From positions 1,054,001 through 1,118,000 of the forward strand of contig CP114119.1 of assembly GCA_029959195.1 (NCBI GenBank): a stretch of DNA of 64,000 nucleotides, given 5' to 3'. This document shows, one piece after another, positions 1 to 10,279 of this stretch (position 1 is its first letter; each line of letters begins with the position of its first letter). The position numbers and the translations under genes were made by a program. The notes beneath the pieces were generated by a model that ran no database searches, was not told the origin of the DNA, and was given only the letters and a program-made list of their open reading frames with translations. Source of the stretch: Dictyophora rubrovolvata (Eukaryota; Basidiomycota; Agaricomycetes; Phallales; Phallaceae).

Positions 1-351
1 CGTGCATATGATAAAGATATATATTATATGAATAGTTCCGGCGCTATCGCACATGCGGATTTGTTGAAGACTCGACTGGTAAGGAATAGTATATCTCAAC
101 GAAATAGGCGGATTCAACATAAGATCCAGTGCCAATTCCTTCGCGCGACTCGAGTAGTTTGATGACTGCACACGCTACCTTTTAGATTTATTAGACCCGG
201 CCAAGTGTCTATTTGTTTCGTGTATAAATACAATCTGCTATGTTTGCATTATATTTAACTCACCATACCTTTAATGTGATGGCAGAGCGATGTTGTTCGA
301 AAATTTGACTCCGCGCTTCGACTTTCAAAGTCGGACGCCTCTCAGTGAGCG
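1..351. other. Intergenic/promoter region upstream of TRAPPC8 homologue
   Basis: No reading frame here looks coding on either strand. The stretch is moderately AT-rich and includes a run of TATA-like sequence near 220-255. It probably holds the promoter and 5' untranslated region of the plus-strand gene that follows. No repeat or RNA gene was seen. Confidence 0.5.
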
Positions 352-3300
352 ATGTCCACAGCTCTTGTCCTACCCGCCTCGTTCACTCCCCTCGTATGCC
401 TGCTCCAGTCTAAAGAACTTTCGGATGTTCTGTCAAATAAATCTCTTCCTCCGCTACATCAAATTCTACAAACTTTCTCCCCTTTGCAACAAGGTCAGAG
501 CTTTGTTTCTTTAGTGCTTCAAACTTGGTCAACGTCCCATAAATTAACTGGCATTCTGAAAAAGTCACCGCCCGTAGCACAACATTCTCGACTATAACAC
601 ATCCCTCATTTCGTCTGCGTTTTGCCGATTTCTCGTCACTAGAAGCTGCCTGTGCAGAGGACGAAGACGAACGCGCCAGTCGAACTATAGACTGGCTTGG
701 CCAACGTATTACCAGGGAAGCGGACAAATGGGTCAAGTCTGTAGAATCAGACAAAATAAAAATAACCCATCCGTCAGATGCTCCCTGGTGGCAGGAGTTG
801 CATAATTGCGTCGAGGGCGACCACTTACCTACGCGGTTCGAAGGATGGAACCATCCTGTTGCCGGTATGGTACTTCCCTCTATTCAATCTCACGCTCCGC
901 GGGACGACTTATACGACATGTTTGTTACTAGTTATATTGGCAGTTTCTACTCTAGCTCCAAATCCATTACAAGCTGTCACCGAGTTGCATTCTCGATACA
1001 ATGACGTTCGTCTTCCACCTTGGGTTGACCCCGTAAGGCTGTGCCATACTCTTATTATCCATCCTACTTCCTCGCCATTGAATTCGGAAGAGTATGTATC
1101 TCATTCTTCAATTTCTATCTTTTTTTTAAAAGGGATTCTCAATTTGAATCAACTAAAGAGCTATGGCATTATACAATGCCACCAAAAAGCAATTCGGACT
1201 ACACACTCATTTGTTGACCGTTACCCTGGAATCCCCTTTAGAGCCTATTACATTACCTTCTCCATTACCTGAATTACCGTCATCTCCATTATTCGACAAC
1301 AGCAAAACTCAAGATAATGAGAGCTGGGACTTGAACCTAAATCAAACAGACACACAGCAATTAGGTCGATTTGTGCGAGAATTCGCTACAATGAGTCTCC
1401 TTCCATGGATGGAGCGTTGTGTGCTCGATTGGAACGAGTCTGTAAGTTTTTTTGAGTACTTTCACACCTTTTGGAAGCGCATCCAACGAATATAGTATAT
1501 CGCGACGCGAAGACTACCTTCAAGATTTTTTTCAACCACCAAAAGACTGTTTGGAGGGCCGAATGTTCCATCATCGCCCTCATCCCCTGTCCAGCAAAGC
1601 GCCAGCTTTACGAACGGTTTCAGTTCGACCACTCCCCCTTCATCATCCTTACCACAGCACCGCCGTCTGGCCGAATTCGCTACATATCTTGGGGATATTA
1701 AACTGGCAACTTCCGTATGGGAGACTTTACGGAAAGATGGGAAAAGCGGCGCCGTGAGTTGACTACTAATAGTGCCACATGCCCCCCGGGATCGTAATTT
1801 TAACTTTTCATAGGAAGTTTTACCTTTCCTGCTGGCTCCAACGCCGATATTGGCTATTCATGCAACGTCTGCACTTGCCTCTTTGCAAACCATTGAGTTC
1901 CGCTCGTCTCACCAACTACAAGCGTTGTATAATGCCGTTCGCTGGGCCTCTAGCATGAAAGCATTCGATTCGCTTGACGGTGAGCGGTGGCTGGAAATGG
2001 CGGCTGGTTCAGTATGTCGGTTCATAAGTTTCTCTCTTTCATTCATCTCTCATGCTTATTAGATAGAAGAGCCTCCATTTGCTCTGCTTTTGGCGCAGGC
2101 AGCTTTGTTCAGCTTAAGAAAAGGCGCACGGAGGAGAGCCGCCATGTGGTACGTCTTTGCGGCGGATCGCTTAGAAAAATGCGGAGTCGTGAGTTTTTGA
2201 CAAGTTTCTTTTTATTTGCGCGTCGTCATCCTTTTTCACATATTTCAGAAACCGCTGACAGCTTACTTCCTACGAAGAGCTCATCAATTATATCAATCTA
2301 GACCTCCTAAAAGCCTTTCACCTTCTTTTGAAGAAAGTCTCCTACATAAAGAGATAGAGTGGTTCGATGCTATATTACCATCAGTCGAATATTCTTTGGG
2401 TGAGTAATTTGACTAATAATTGACTAAGCATGTATTCATATGAACAAGGCCGATTAACTTATTCTAGTGGCGATACGAAAGGGGCCCTGCAGTATTTTAT
2501 CAAATTACTGAAAGGCACGACATTTAGTGCCGGAGAGTTTGACTTAACCGACTCGGTTTACATTGGAGACTTCAAGGTTGCGTTTGAAGTAAGCACGTAG
2601 ACAATTAGTGGGGGATGCTATGCTGAAGTTTGCTTCACTCCAGCACCTGAAGTCAACTGTTGGAACAAAATCATTGGATTTGACTCCACCATTCAAGCTC
2701 TCACAGCCGAAGGAGTGTAAAGTCCGGCTTGAACAAGACCAATCAAATTTGACTTCTCCCGTCTGGAAATCATTAGAGCAGGCTTGGGGCGATTTTTGGA
2801 AAACAAGAGGAAAAGAACGGTTGGATTCGGGAAGGAAGGCTTCCATTGGAGGTGAGCAAAATACAAACCTTTCTTTTTTCAAGTGATTTTTTTCTTAATT
2901 TTGGGCTAGAACGATTTTATGTTGACATTACACTGGTCAATCCTTTCGATGTTGCTATCCTCTTAAGTGCAGTTACTCTCGAGATCGACACCACTATCGA
3001 GAGCTCTGCAGTCGAGAAAGAGATTTTGGATGAAATTACTTTGCAACCACGGGAGACCCGAGTGGTATGCTGAACACTTTCTTTTCCCGCTTCTTTCTCA
3101 CTTTTTGAGCTTTGCTTTTAGATTTCTTTATATATAACTTGCCATCGCTCGGGAATGGTCAAATTTACACATTTAACATATAATTTTCTTTCTTTATCAC
3201 CTGTCTCCGAATCTCTCGCTGTCAGTGGACCAAGATTACATCAAACTGTCACTCAGCGACGCGGTGTAATGTACGGTCCTGAAACTTTTCCGGTTATTCA

Positions 3301-5297
3301 AATTCAAGAAGACCGACGGCGTTTGGAGTTATCGATGAATAGAGTTTCCACGAATCTTTTTCGAAAATTTGTCCTCGGTACAGGAGAATGTGCAGATCTG
3401 AGAATCACTTTTGGCAATGCGGGTCCGGGCGACATTGATGATATTTGGATATTGCACAGCCCATCTTTGTGGATTGACGTAGAACAAAAAGGTTTTACTT
3501 CTTTTTGTGAAACAAAAAAGTTATATTCATGCCCTTTCATGTTTAATTCTCTTGTTAGGTTCGAAGTCTGCTCAAACTCGTAATACTGTCGAAGTTCTTC
3601 AGTCGGACAACGCCCTTGTCGATTCGGAACCTTCGGCAATCCCGCTAGAACGATATTTTGGATCGCCACGACTTAAAAAAGGCCAATCATTTGATATACC
3701 GTGTGTAGTACATGCCAGTCAGAATGATTCGCAAGACTTGTTTATTTTGGCCATCTTTCGACAGGTGCGAATTGTCTCTTGAAGTATATTTCTCAGTGGT
3801 GAGCTTACCTGAAAGCAGCGTAATCAACATCACTTTTTCTCTAGTAAACTGCATCAGACCTTCCAGGTTCATCCTATCATGGAATGTGGTATCGTTGCTC
3901 GTCCAAGCCACAGACCGGACATATCTTATGAGGTCCTGCTTGAGGTAGGAGAATGTCTTCTAGAATTTATACTGGGACTGATGTTGTATAGGTTCGAAAT
4001 CTATCGGAGAAGCTGGATTTAACCATACCCCAAGTGACATGCGCGAGTCCCAATTGGCAGTGTGTTTCTGAAGGACCAAATATGCTGTCAGTATTACTTT
4101 AACGGGAATGGTCTTATTTTTTTACTTATTTTCTGTGAAGGCACGCCATGTCACCATTGCCCGCTCTCCAATTTGGGAGGATCTTTTTCTTGGTTAAACC
4201 GTCGGAGAAGAGTAATGAGAAGTCTCTTATGGTGGATGACATGGTTATAGACCGACTCGGTAATGTCTTGTCGGGAAAGCCAATGGATTCTCCCCCTTTT
4301 CCGCCACTAGATATCTCATTTAGTCACTTCAGCAAGGTGAGATTGAACCTTGCACAGAACCTACGTCATGCTGATTTTCTTTTTTTTCAGTCCGAAGAAC
4401 GCTTATCGGCACATACCTCAGGCCATTTAGATCTTCTCCATCACGCATGGCGAACCCACACGAGTGATAAAGCGCTCGCCCAAGCTCGAGTGTTATTTCC
4501 CAAGGATTTCCACAAGATTTTACCTCTTTGGCATTCACGAATGTTGAACATTGTTATTTATTGGGAAATTCCAGAGGAGGATCGGCATGGTTTTGTTGCA
4601 GTGCCGAGCATTGCCTTGGGTGCTTGTTCGGCACCTCTTGACGAATTCATTCAGACGTCTGTAGTGAGCAGCAGAAAACGGTTGATGTATGCCGAAACAT
4701 CGCGTGAAAACACGGTCATACAAGGTGTCATGCAATCTTTAGATTGGAATGCCGAGATGAACCCTCTGGTAATTCAAGTTTTGACAGAATCGCCTCGAGT
4801 GACCCACGACTTCTCAAAAGGGTATGTGTCCTAATCACTTTTAAAGTATCATATCGTGCTACAAAATTTATTATCCAATCTTAGAGAATGCACAATTACG
4901 GTATCTTTTGTCATACGAAACTTCTCATTGACTAACTATGCGCGATTTATTCTCCGGCTACCGTCTCACAATAATACCAAAACCAGTGAAATGTACGTGA
5001 CTTGTCAAATTTCCAGGCCTGTCTTAGAATTGATTTCCTGTAACCTTTTAAAGGCAAAATTTGGCACCATGCTATATGGGAGCATTGACTCGCCGGGGAA
5101 CTGTGAAGCCTCGAGAAACTGTTACCGTGCAGGCCAGAATATGGGCAACAAGGCCCGGTATATATGGGTTAGACGAGTGGAAACTGGAGACCGAAGTAGG
5201 AGGCAAACAATTGGACCCCTGGAATACATTACATCATTATGTCCAAGAAGTTGCGGCGAAGGAGGGTAATATCGTTATCGTTATACAGCACCTGTAA
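352..5297 (+). CDS. TRS85: TRAPP complex subunit, TRAPPC8/Trs85 family
   Basis: Subunit of the TRAPPIII tethering complex, which activates the Rab Ypt1 in autophagy and ER-Golgi/endosome traffic. The family call rests on blocks seen in successive exons. These are an early GWNHPVA segment followed by a hydrophobic ILAVSTLAPNP stretch, then ALYNATKKQFGLHTHLL near 1163-1220, then FVREFATMSLLPWMERCV near 1370-1420. Further on come ATRRLPSRFF..TKRLFGG and RRLAEFATYLGDIKLATSVW (1505-1730), and the C-terminal beta-sandwich-like exons ending with RPGIYGLDEWKLETEV near 5150-5200. The gene has about a dozen or more short introns, so single frames are broken up. The ATG at 352 opens a frame that splices into the conserved part. 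The stop at 5297 follows the last conserved exon, but a further small intron near 5268 is possible. It converges on the Mpv17-family gene with about 120 bp between stops. Confidence 0.88.
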
Positions 5298-5303
5298 TGA
5301 CAA

Positions 5304-5337
<34 letters not shown>
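5304..5337. repeat. (CA)n(TA)n microsatellite
   Basis: A run of about ten CA units passes directly into TA units, between the 3' ends of two convergent genes. It probably lies in the 3' untranslated region or terminator zone of the TRAPPC8 homologue. Confidence 0.9.
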
Positions 5338-5415
5338 TCAAATAATGAAATCAATAAAAAACAGCAAGATATAACTTTGAAAAGCGACAACATGACACTG
5401 AATATGCTACGGAAT

Positions 5416-6325
5416 TCACTCGCCTCTCGCTTTCTTTTTCTCTTCGGCCAGCATCCTCATCTTCTTCACTTTGGTGTTGAAGTATGTCTGGGGCAAAAGG
5501 ATACGTTAATGAACGTGTTTGTGGCGAGGGTGTTATGGGACGTACCCCAAGACAGAACTGGACTAAGTTGAAGAAAGGTACCCAAAGCTAAAAAAAAAAC
5601 AACAACATATGAGTGACTCTAAAACTAGCCTCGAAGAAAGAGGACAAACCTCAGGAGCAAGGTACCTCTGAGCAAAGAGGGTAGCAAGTGGAGAGCTCAT
5701 CCAAGAAATCTTGAACAGATTGTAGATTAACCCCAGTACGAGTACTTGTATGTTTTTGAGAATCTTACCTTCATGACAGTCATGAAACCGACCTTGATTG
5801 TCAGCTTCACATCACGCAGCGTTGTCGCCCCACTCATAATCGCCATACACGCGAGATAAACTGACATAGGCAGTATATTTAAGGGATGAAGAAGAAAGGA
5901 CATTCCTCCATATTTCGCTTACCAACAGTCTGGATTGGAGCAGCAATTAGATTGCTCGCGAGAAGGAGGGGAATTTTACGACCGGCAAAAGTGCGCTGAA
6001 TGCGACCGACGAGCACGTGCGAAAGAGGGGCGGATACGAGAAAGCCATACGCCGCCATTTGAACTGCTCGAGAAGTGATTTTGGCTTGTGCGAGTGCCTT
6101 TGATATTGGATCCGCTGACTTGGACACGGATACGGGCACGCCAGCCAAGTGAGATGCCAGTATTTCTTGTACAAAAGACAAGAGACCTTTTGGATAGAAA
6201 TTAGTCGAATCCGATCGGCAGACCAAAAAGAAAATGAGTGATTAACCTGCCGTTAGGGCTTTCGTTCTCAGAGGATTGGCATTGAGTTCAGCAGTGTATC
6301 GCTGCAAAAGCGTGTTTTTAGACAT
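5416..6325 (-). CDS. Mpv17/PMP22-family membrane protein (PXMP2-like)
   Basis: Small integral membrane protein of peroxisomes or the inner mitochondrial membrane. The family forms or modulates weakly selective channels. The start at 6325 gives MSKNTLLQRYTAELNANPLR, the typical N-terminus of the family (a short helix beginning W/L-x-x-Y). Exon 2 (about 5925-6220) has the family's hydrophobic segments, including a Gly-Phe-Leu-Val-Ser-Ala-Pro-Leu-Ser-His block. A later exon (about 5650-5700) reads SWMSSPLATLFAQRYLAPE, followed by the LWVPFLNLVQF block near 5550-5590, which matches the C-terminal Mpv17 signature. The last exon ends in a basic tail (KKMRMLAEEKKKARGE). Four or five short introns are inferred. 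PXMP2 versus Sym1/Mpv17 cannot be settled by eye; the SAPLSH pattern favours the peroxisomal branch. Confidence 0.85.
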
Positions 6326-7062
6326 GGTTTATGTAAGGAAGAAAGAGGATATCTATCTGTAAGTAGGTCCCAGTCACAGTGACAAGTGCGGCCCTGGCAG
6401 AATCCAAGCCAAGCCGGGCCGAGCTTAGACTCTGAGCCGACTCGAGGACACTGGAGACCGTTATACTCTAACTAGTTAATAACATCTGAAAAACGTTACC
6501 ATAGGAATCATGGCTGAACATCACAGTGAGTTCAAGTTTGCCAGGAATATCATGTGAGCGTGAAAAACCAAAAGTTTCTAATGTTCCTGTACGAACATGC
6601 GTTTAAAAGAATAAGGATGATTTTACAGGTATTGAGTATCGGAAATCAGTGTGGGGCAAAGGAATGCAAATGCTCAACACGGCTCATCACACGTCACCAC
6701 TAAACATCGCCAACGACAAAGCTCGTTGGATAATACGGGTTGGGAATTTGTAGGCACGGAAACTCGAGAACAAATTCAAGAACAAACGTGAAAACTGTCA
6801 AAAAGTGTGTAGTGTATCGTAATAATAAAATAAATTTAATACATTCCGATTCAGAATGAGTGAGAAAACCTCTTTACTAAATTTCCATCCCAAACGATGA
6901 GCGGAAATGATACTACGGAATTTTGGGAAAGGGGACACGTCTAGTAATATCCTCCCTCCTTGAAGACAATGAGATAAGAATGTCAATAAACGAAAGAAAT
7001 ATTGGACGTACGGGGCATGGCTCGCCACCGCACTAAGTGTTCGAACCATAGTTGCCATAGGT
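6326..7062. other. Intergenic region; one very uncertain two-exon mini-gene
   Basis: About 740 bp between the Mpv17-family gene and a small secreted-protein gene, both on the minus strand. The only coding hint is on the plus strand. An ATG at 6510 with a 16-nt first exon could be joined through a GTGAGT..TTTACAG intron to a short open stretch at 6629-6751, giving roughly 47 residues (beginning MAEHH; contains a VWGKGMQMLNTAHH segment). I do not recognise this protein. It is recorded as a possibility rather than a gene. Confidence 0.3.
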
Positions 7063-7254
7063 TCAATAAGTACCGTAGTTGGTGACGCCGGTGGAGTACG
7101 TTCCATAGGAAGAGTAAGTGCTAGTGGTCTCATACTCGTATCCACTGCAGATGGACGACGAGGAATATGAGCTTCTATAGGGCGCGGGCAATGCGAATGT
7201 GGTAGAAAAAGCCGCAATGGCGCAAGAGAGGAAAGAGGCACGAGAGAAAAGCAT
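7063..7254 (-). CDS. Small secreted Tyr/Ser-rich protein
   Basis: A 63-residue single-exon reading frame. It begins with a classical secretion signal (MLFSRASFLSCAIAAFSTTF, likely cleavage after Ala-Leu-Pro or thereabouts). The mature part of about 40 residues is made almost entirely of Tyr, Ser, Thr and Gly, with YSSYGTYSTG-like repeats and one Cys. No known domain is seen. The composition resembles low-complexity cell-wall-associated or effector-like small secreted proteins of fungi, but function is not inferred. The ATG lies in an A-rich context just upstream. It stands alone at the edge of the repeat-rich block. Confidence 0.6.
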   Translation of the reverse strand: MLFSRASFLSCAIAAFSTTFALPAPYRSSYSSSSICSGYEYETTSTYSSYGTYSTGVTNYGTY

Positions 7255-7424
7255 TTTAAAAGAGAAGATTAAAAGAAATGGGTAATTTAGAATGGGTAAT
7301 TTAGGTGAATGAAAAATTTGTTGAGAAAGTTGGGAGGTTTTGGCTTGCCTTTATATCGAAAATTTCTAGGGAGAGGGGATCATTGCTCGACGTTTTTACG
7401 GTTCCAGACATCTCCAGACGGGAT

Positions 7425-7602
7425 TCCAGTCGATTCGTCTCATTCGGCTAAACGGGCTGGTGAGACTGGTGCAGGGAAACTCATAATTAGTAATAGCAAA
7501 AATAATGTCAGAATAAATCATTGTCACGCATTTTAGTCTCCGTTCGTTCAGCCGTGCCGTGCCATTCAACAAATAAAAATAAACTCAAGTATATTATCAG
7601 CA
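7425..7602 (+). repeat. Diverged partial copy of the inverted-repeat element
   Basis: This stretch aligns by eye, in the same orientation, to the inner part of the right arm (about 9005-9185) of the inverted-repeat element downstream. Shared strings include TCTCATTCGG, GGCTGGTGAGA and AGAATAAATCATTGTCACG. It carries many substitutions and small gaps relative to the two nearly identical arms, so it is an older relative. About 300 bp of G-rich sequence separate it from the left arm and contain no convincing gene. Confidence 0.75.
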
Positions 7603-7947
7603 TTAAAGACTTTGAGTACAAGAGCTAAAAATAAAGGCCGACGGCAAGGCGCATTCGCAGAGTTCAGCAGGAAATCATTGGTGATCCAGAGGGTATCCAT
7701 GCTGGTAGTGGATAAGGATTGGAAGGACAAGTCCGGACATTAGGATGAAATGGAGGGCATTTCGGGAATGGAGGATAAGCGTGCTGCATTGGGAGGGAAG
7801 GTCTGGGGATGGGGTGATGGATAAGGATCATGGTTAGGGTGCTGCAGGAAAGGAGGATATGCATTGGGGGAACAATTTAGGGATCCTTTATCATGTGTCA
7901 GATCATGACAGCATTGCCTTGTCTCCAACAGAGAGACACGGAATATC

Positions 7948-8202
7948 ATGCGGAATGTACATTCAATTCATTTCTTTCCTTTCCTATGTTTACATTCATT
8001 TTTACTAGCTACTCCTCAAAGTCATACCGACTGTGACTATAATCAAGCATCTTCTTCAAGTGCCGGCTCGTCCACCACATCTTCCAGCAAAATTACCCAC
8101 TGGGAAATATGCCCAGTGTGTGATCACGCGTATGAAGAGGGGACTTACTTTACTCACTTGAGAAATGACTGCAAATCTCCCTTTGTGGCCTCCCCTCCCT
8201 AA
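7948..8202 (+). CDS. Hypothetical protein with C2HC finger-like motif (left arm copy)
   Basis: An 84-residue frame in the left arm. It starts with a moderately hydrophobic stretch (MRNVHSIHFFPFLCLHSFLL), followed by a Ser-rich linker and then CPVCDHAYEEGTYFTHLRND-C. The Cys and His spacing is C-x2-C-x11-H-x4-C, compatible with a small zinc-binding knuckle. It ends KSPFVASPP. The frame has an intact partner in the right arm that differs by a single noted residue (E for G just before the first Cys). It is not recognised as a known family. It could be an exon captured by the element rather than a complete protein. Confidence 0.4.
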   Translation: MRNVHSIHFFPFLCLHSFLLATPQSHTDCDYNQASSSSAGSSTTSSSKITHWEICPVCDHAYEEGTYFTHLRNDCKSPFVASPP

Positions 8203-9213
8203 TAGAACACTATGTTTACAACCTTTACTTATGAATGCTCAAAATATACTCGAGTTTAATTGTTGAACGGTATGACATGGCTAAACAAACAGGGGCTAAA
8301 ATACATGACAATGATTTATTCTGACATTATTTTTTTCTATTACTATTTATGAGCTTCCCTGCACCAGTCTCACCAGCCTGTTTAACCGAATGAGATGAAT
8401 TGACTAGGAACCCTCTCCAGACCTCACCCCCATTTTATTTTCAAGGGTCAGACGTCGCGAAGGGACTGTGATGACCCTGCCCCCCCCCCGTTTGTTGGTA
8501 TTGAGCCTTTCAGTCCAAACAAAAACTTGATTACTTTGGTCATAGCAGGTGCCTCAGAGGAAAAGTTGAACTTGTAATGATAGGAGTGTATTCCTTTTGA
8601 AGGTAGTGCATCTGGAGTTCAAATATTGAGGGAGAGCTTTATAAGTCTGTTCTTAAGATAGCATTTTTCAAAATTGAGAACAAGCAACCCGAATTGATGC
8701 CGGTCTAATACGTAAACGGTGCCCTGGAACTGCAGGACTTGTTATTATTTTTATTCGATTTCAATCAAGGTAGATTAAGAGCGAGGACAATAAGATAGAT
8801 TAAGAGTAACGGGGGCGATGGCAAGGAGACTTTGTGGGCTGTGTCTCTATTGATGTCGCAGATTTGTATAATGGTACCCCGTCATGTGTTCTACATTGCG
8901 ACAAGTGCTCTACAGGAGCCAATGCCAGAATGGTCTGTTCGGGTTGATGAAGCCATGTGCAGGGTCAAACGGTTCTCAGGTAAAATGATGACTACATATA
9001 TGGGGTTCCTAGTCAATTTGTCTCATTCGGTTAAACAGGCTGGTGAGACCGGTGCAGGGAAGCTCATAAATAGTAATAGAAAAAAATAATATCAGAATAA
9101 ATCATTGTCACGTATTTTAGCCCCTGTTTGTTTAGCCATGTCATACCGTTCAACAATTAAACTCGAGTATATTTTGAGCATTCATAAGTAAAGGTTGTAA
9201 ACATAGTGTTCTA

Positions 9214-9516
9214 TTAGGGAGGGGAGGCCACAAAGGGAGATTTGCAGTCATTTCTCAAGTGAGTAAAGTAAGTCCCCTCTTCATACGCGTGATCACACAC
9301 TGGGCATATTCCCCAGTGGGTAATTTTGCTGGAAGATGTGGTGGACGAGCCGGCACTTGAAGAAGATGCTTGATTATAGTCACAGTCGGTATGACTTTGA
9401 GGAGTAGCTAGTAAAAATGAATGTAAACATAGGAAAGGAAAGAAATGAATTGAATGTACATTCCGCATGATATTCCATGTCTCTCTGTTGGAGACAAGGC
9501 TGTCAGGGCTACTCAC
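9214..9516 (-). CDS. Hypothetical protein with C2HC finger-like motif (right arm copy)
   Basis: Minus-strand mirror copy of the left-arm frame. From the ATG matching the left copy the two proteins are identical except for a Gly in place of Glu before CPVCDHAYEEG. Here the frame extends 16 residues further upstream (MSSPDSLVSNRETWNI), because the sequence just outside the arm stays open. The C-x2-C-x11-H-x4-C spacing is the same. Two intact copies could reflect very recent duplication rather than selection. No signal peptide is convincing with the longer start. Function unknown. Confidence 0.4.
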   Translation of the reverse strand: MSSPDSLVSNRETWNIMRNVHSIHFFPFLCLHSFLLATPQSHTDCDYNQASSSSAGSSTTSSSKITHWGICPVCDHAYEEGTYFTHLRNDCKSPFVASPP

Positions 9517-9521
9517 TCAGA

Positions 9522-9621
9522 CTAGAGGGAGGGGATCCTAAGTAAAATGTATTTGGTAGAAATACTAACTCACCTAGAGGGAGGGGATCCTAAGAGAACA
9601 ACTTAGGGATCCCTCCTCTAG
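9522..9621. repeat. Short direct and inverted ggatcc-centred repeats
   Basis: The string ctagagggaggggatccta occurs at 9522 and again at 9574, each followed by ag. A diverged inverted version (cttagggatccctcctctag) lies at 9602-9621. The string agggctact sits next to the outer members (9505 and 9620). These look like nested terminal repeats of small transposable elements or their empty-site footprints. Confidence 0.7.
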
Positions 9622-9639
9622 GGCTACTAACTATATACT

Positions 9640-10198
9640 ATGAAAAAATGGCGAAGGCCATACGCGGCCTTCGGTTCATGGACTGGGCGTGGATACGTGC
9701 CAGTCCCGGACTTTTAGCTGAGGCCTAGGCCATGGCTCTGATGGGAACGGGCGCTCAGCGCCCGTTGGAGGGAAAGAAGGGAATACAGAAGGAAGGGGGA
9801 ATGCAGGAAATGGGATAAAATACAAGAAGTAAGGAAATGAATAAGATAAACCAGAACCGAAGATAAACGAAGGAAAATAAGAGGACGACGCTAGCGTACC
9901 CTGACAAATACAGTTTTACTCTAATCTTCAGACACTTCCTCCAATTAACAAGTTATATTCAGTATCAGTAGTGATCGGCTGAGGAGCTATTCATCGGGTA
10001 ATCACAATATCATTGAATCAATGGGAAAAGACCATGGTCTATGCGTGATTCATATTTCTTATATAAAGTGAGGACTTCGCTAAATTTTTCTGGCCTCCCC
10101 ATTGAGCCCCAGGCTCAGCATGCAAGCAAGTGCTAAGTCTTATAGATAGTAGTAGTAGTGATAGCATAGATTCATAGTCTTAAAATACAACTTGTAGT
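9640..10198. other. Non-coding stretch with GC-rich hairpins, then purine-rich sequence
   Basis: Two perfect GC-rich stem-loops occur: cgaaggcc/ggccttcg (9652-9659 with 9666-9673) and acgggcgc/gcgcccgt (9747-9754 with 9758-9765). After 9770 the plus strand turns A/G-rich without a reading frame, similar in composition to the LINE further on. It may be the remnant of a SINE or of a LINE leader. No gene is supported. The last 50 bp contain a short tagtagtag run leading into the LINE target repeat. Confidence 0.45.
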
Positions 10199-10230
10199 AC
10201 TTGTAGTATAACCCACAGTACTTGTAGTAT
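10199..10230. repeat. LINE target-site duplication, 5' copy
   Basis: A 32-bp sequence built from the unit acttgtagtata, identical to the sequence immediately after the (AC)n tail of the LINE at 16169-16200. Unit-like sequence also lies just upstream (10190-10198) and just downstream of the other copy, so the insertion target was itself a small tandem repeat. Confidence 0.85.
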
Positions 10231-10279
10231 GGGGACTTCTCACGCTCTTACCACCACCATCTATTCTTACCCTACCAAA

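Larger units (their letters stand above)
7876..9594. mobile_element. Long-armed inverted-repeat (foldback-like) element
   Basis: Two arms of about 500 bp, at roughly 7906-8413 and 9003-9510, are nearly identical in opposite orientation and are separated by about 590 bp of unrelated sequence. Each arm carries a copy of the same short reading frame. Outside both arms lie short ggatcc-containing strings (ttagggatcc at 7877 on the left, ggatcctaag at 9533 and 9585 on the right in the opposite sense), which could be the outer terminal repeats. No transposase is visible, so the element would be non-autonomous. The alternative is two copies of one small element inserted head to head. Confidence 0.7.

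Noticed and set aside
5304-5337. CRISPR-like or regulatory repeat
   Set aside because: Simple CA/TA microsatellite with no spacer structure.
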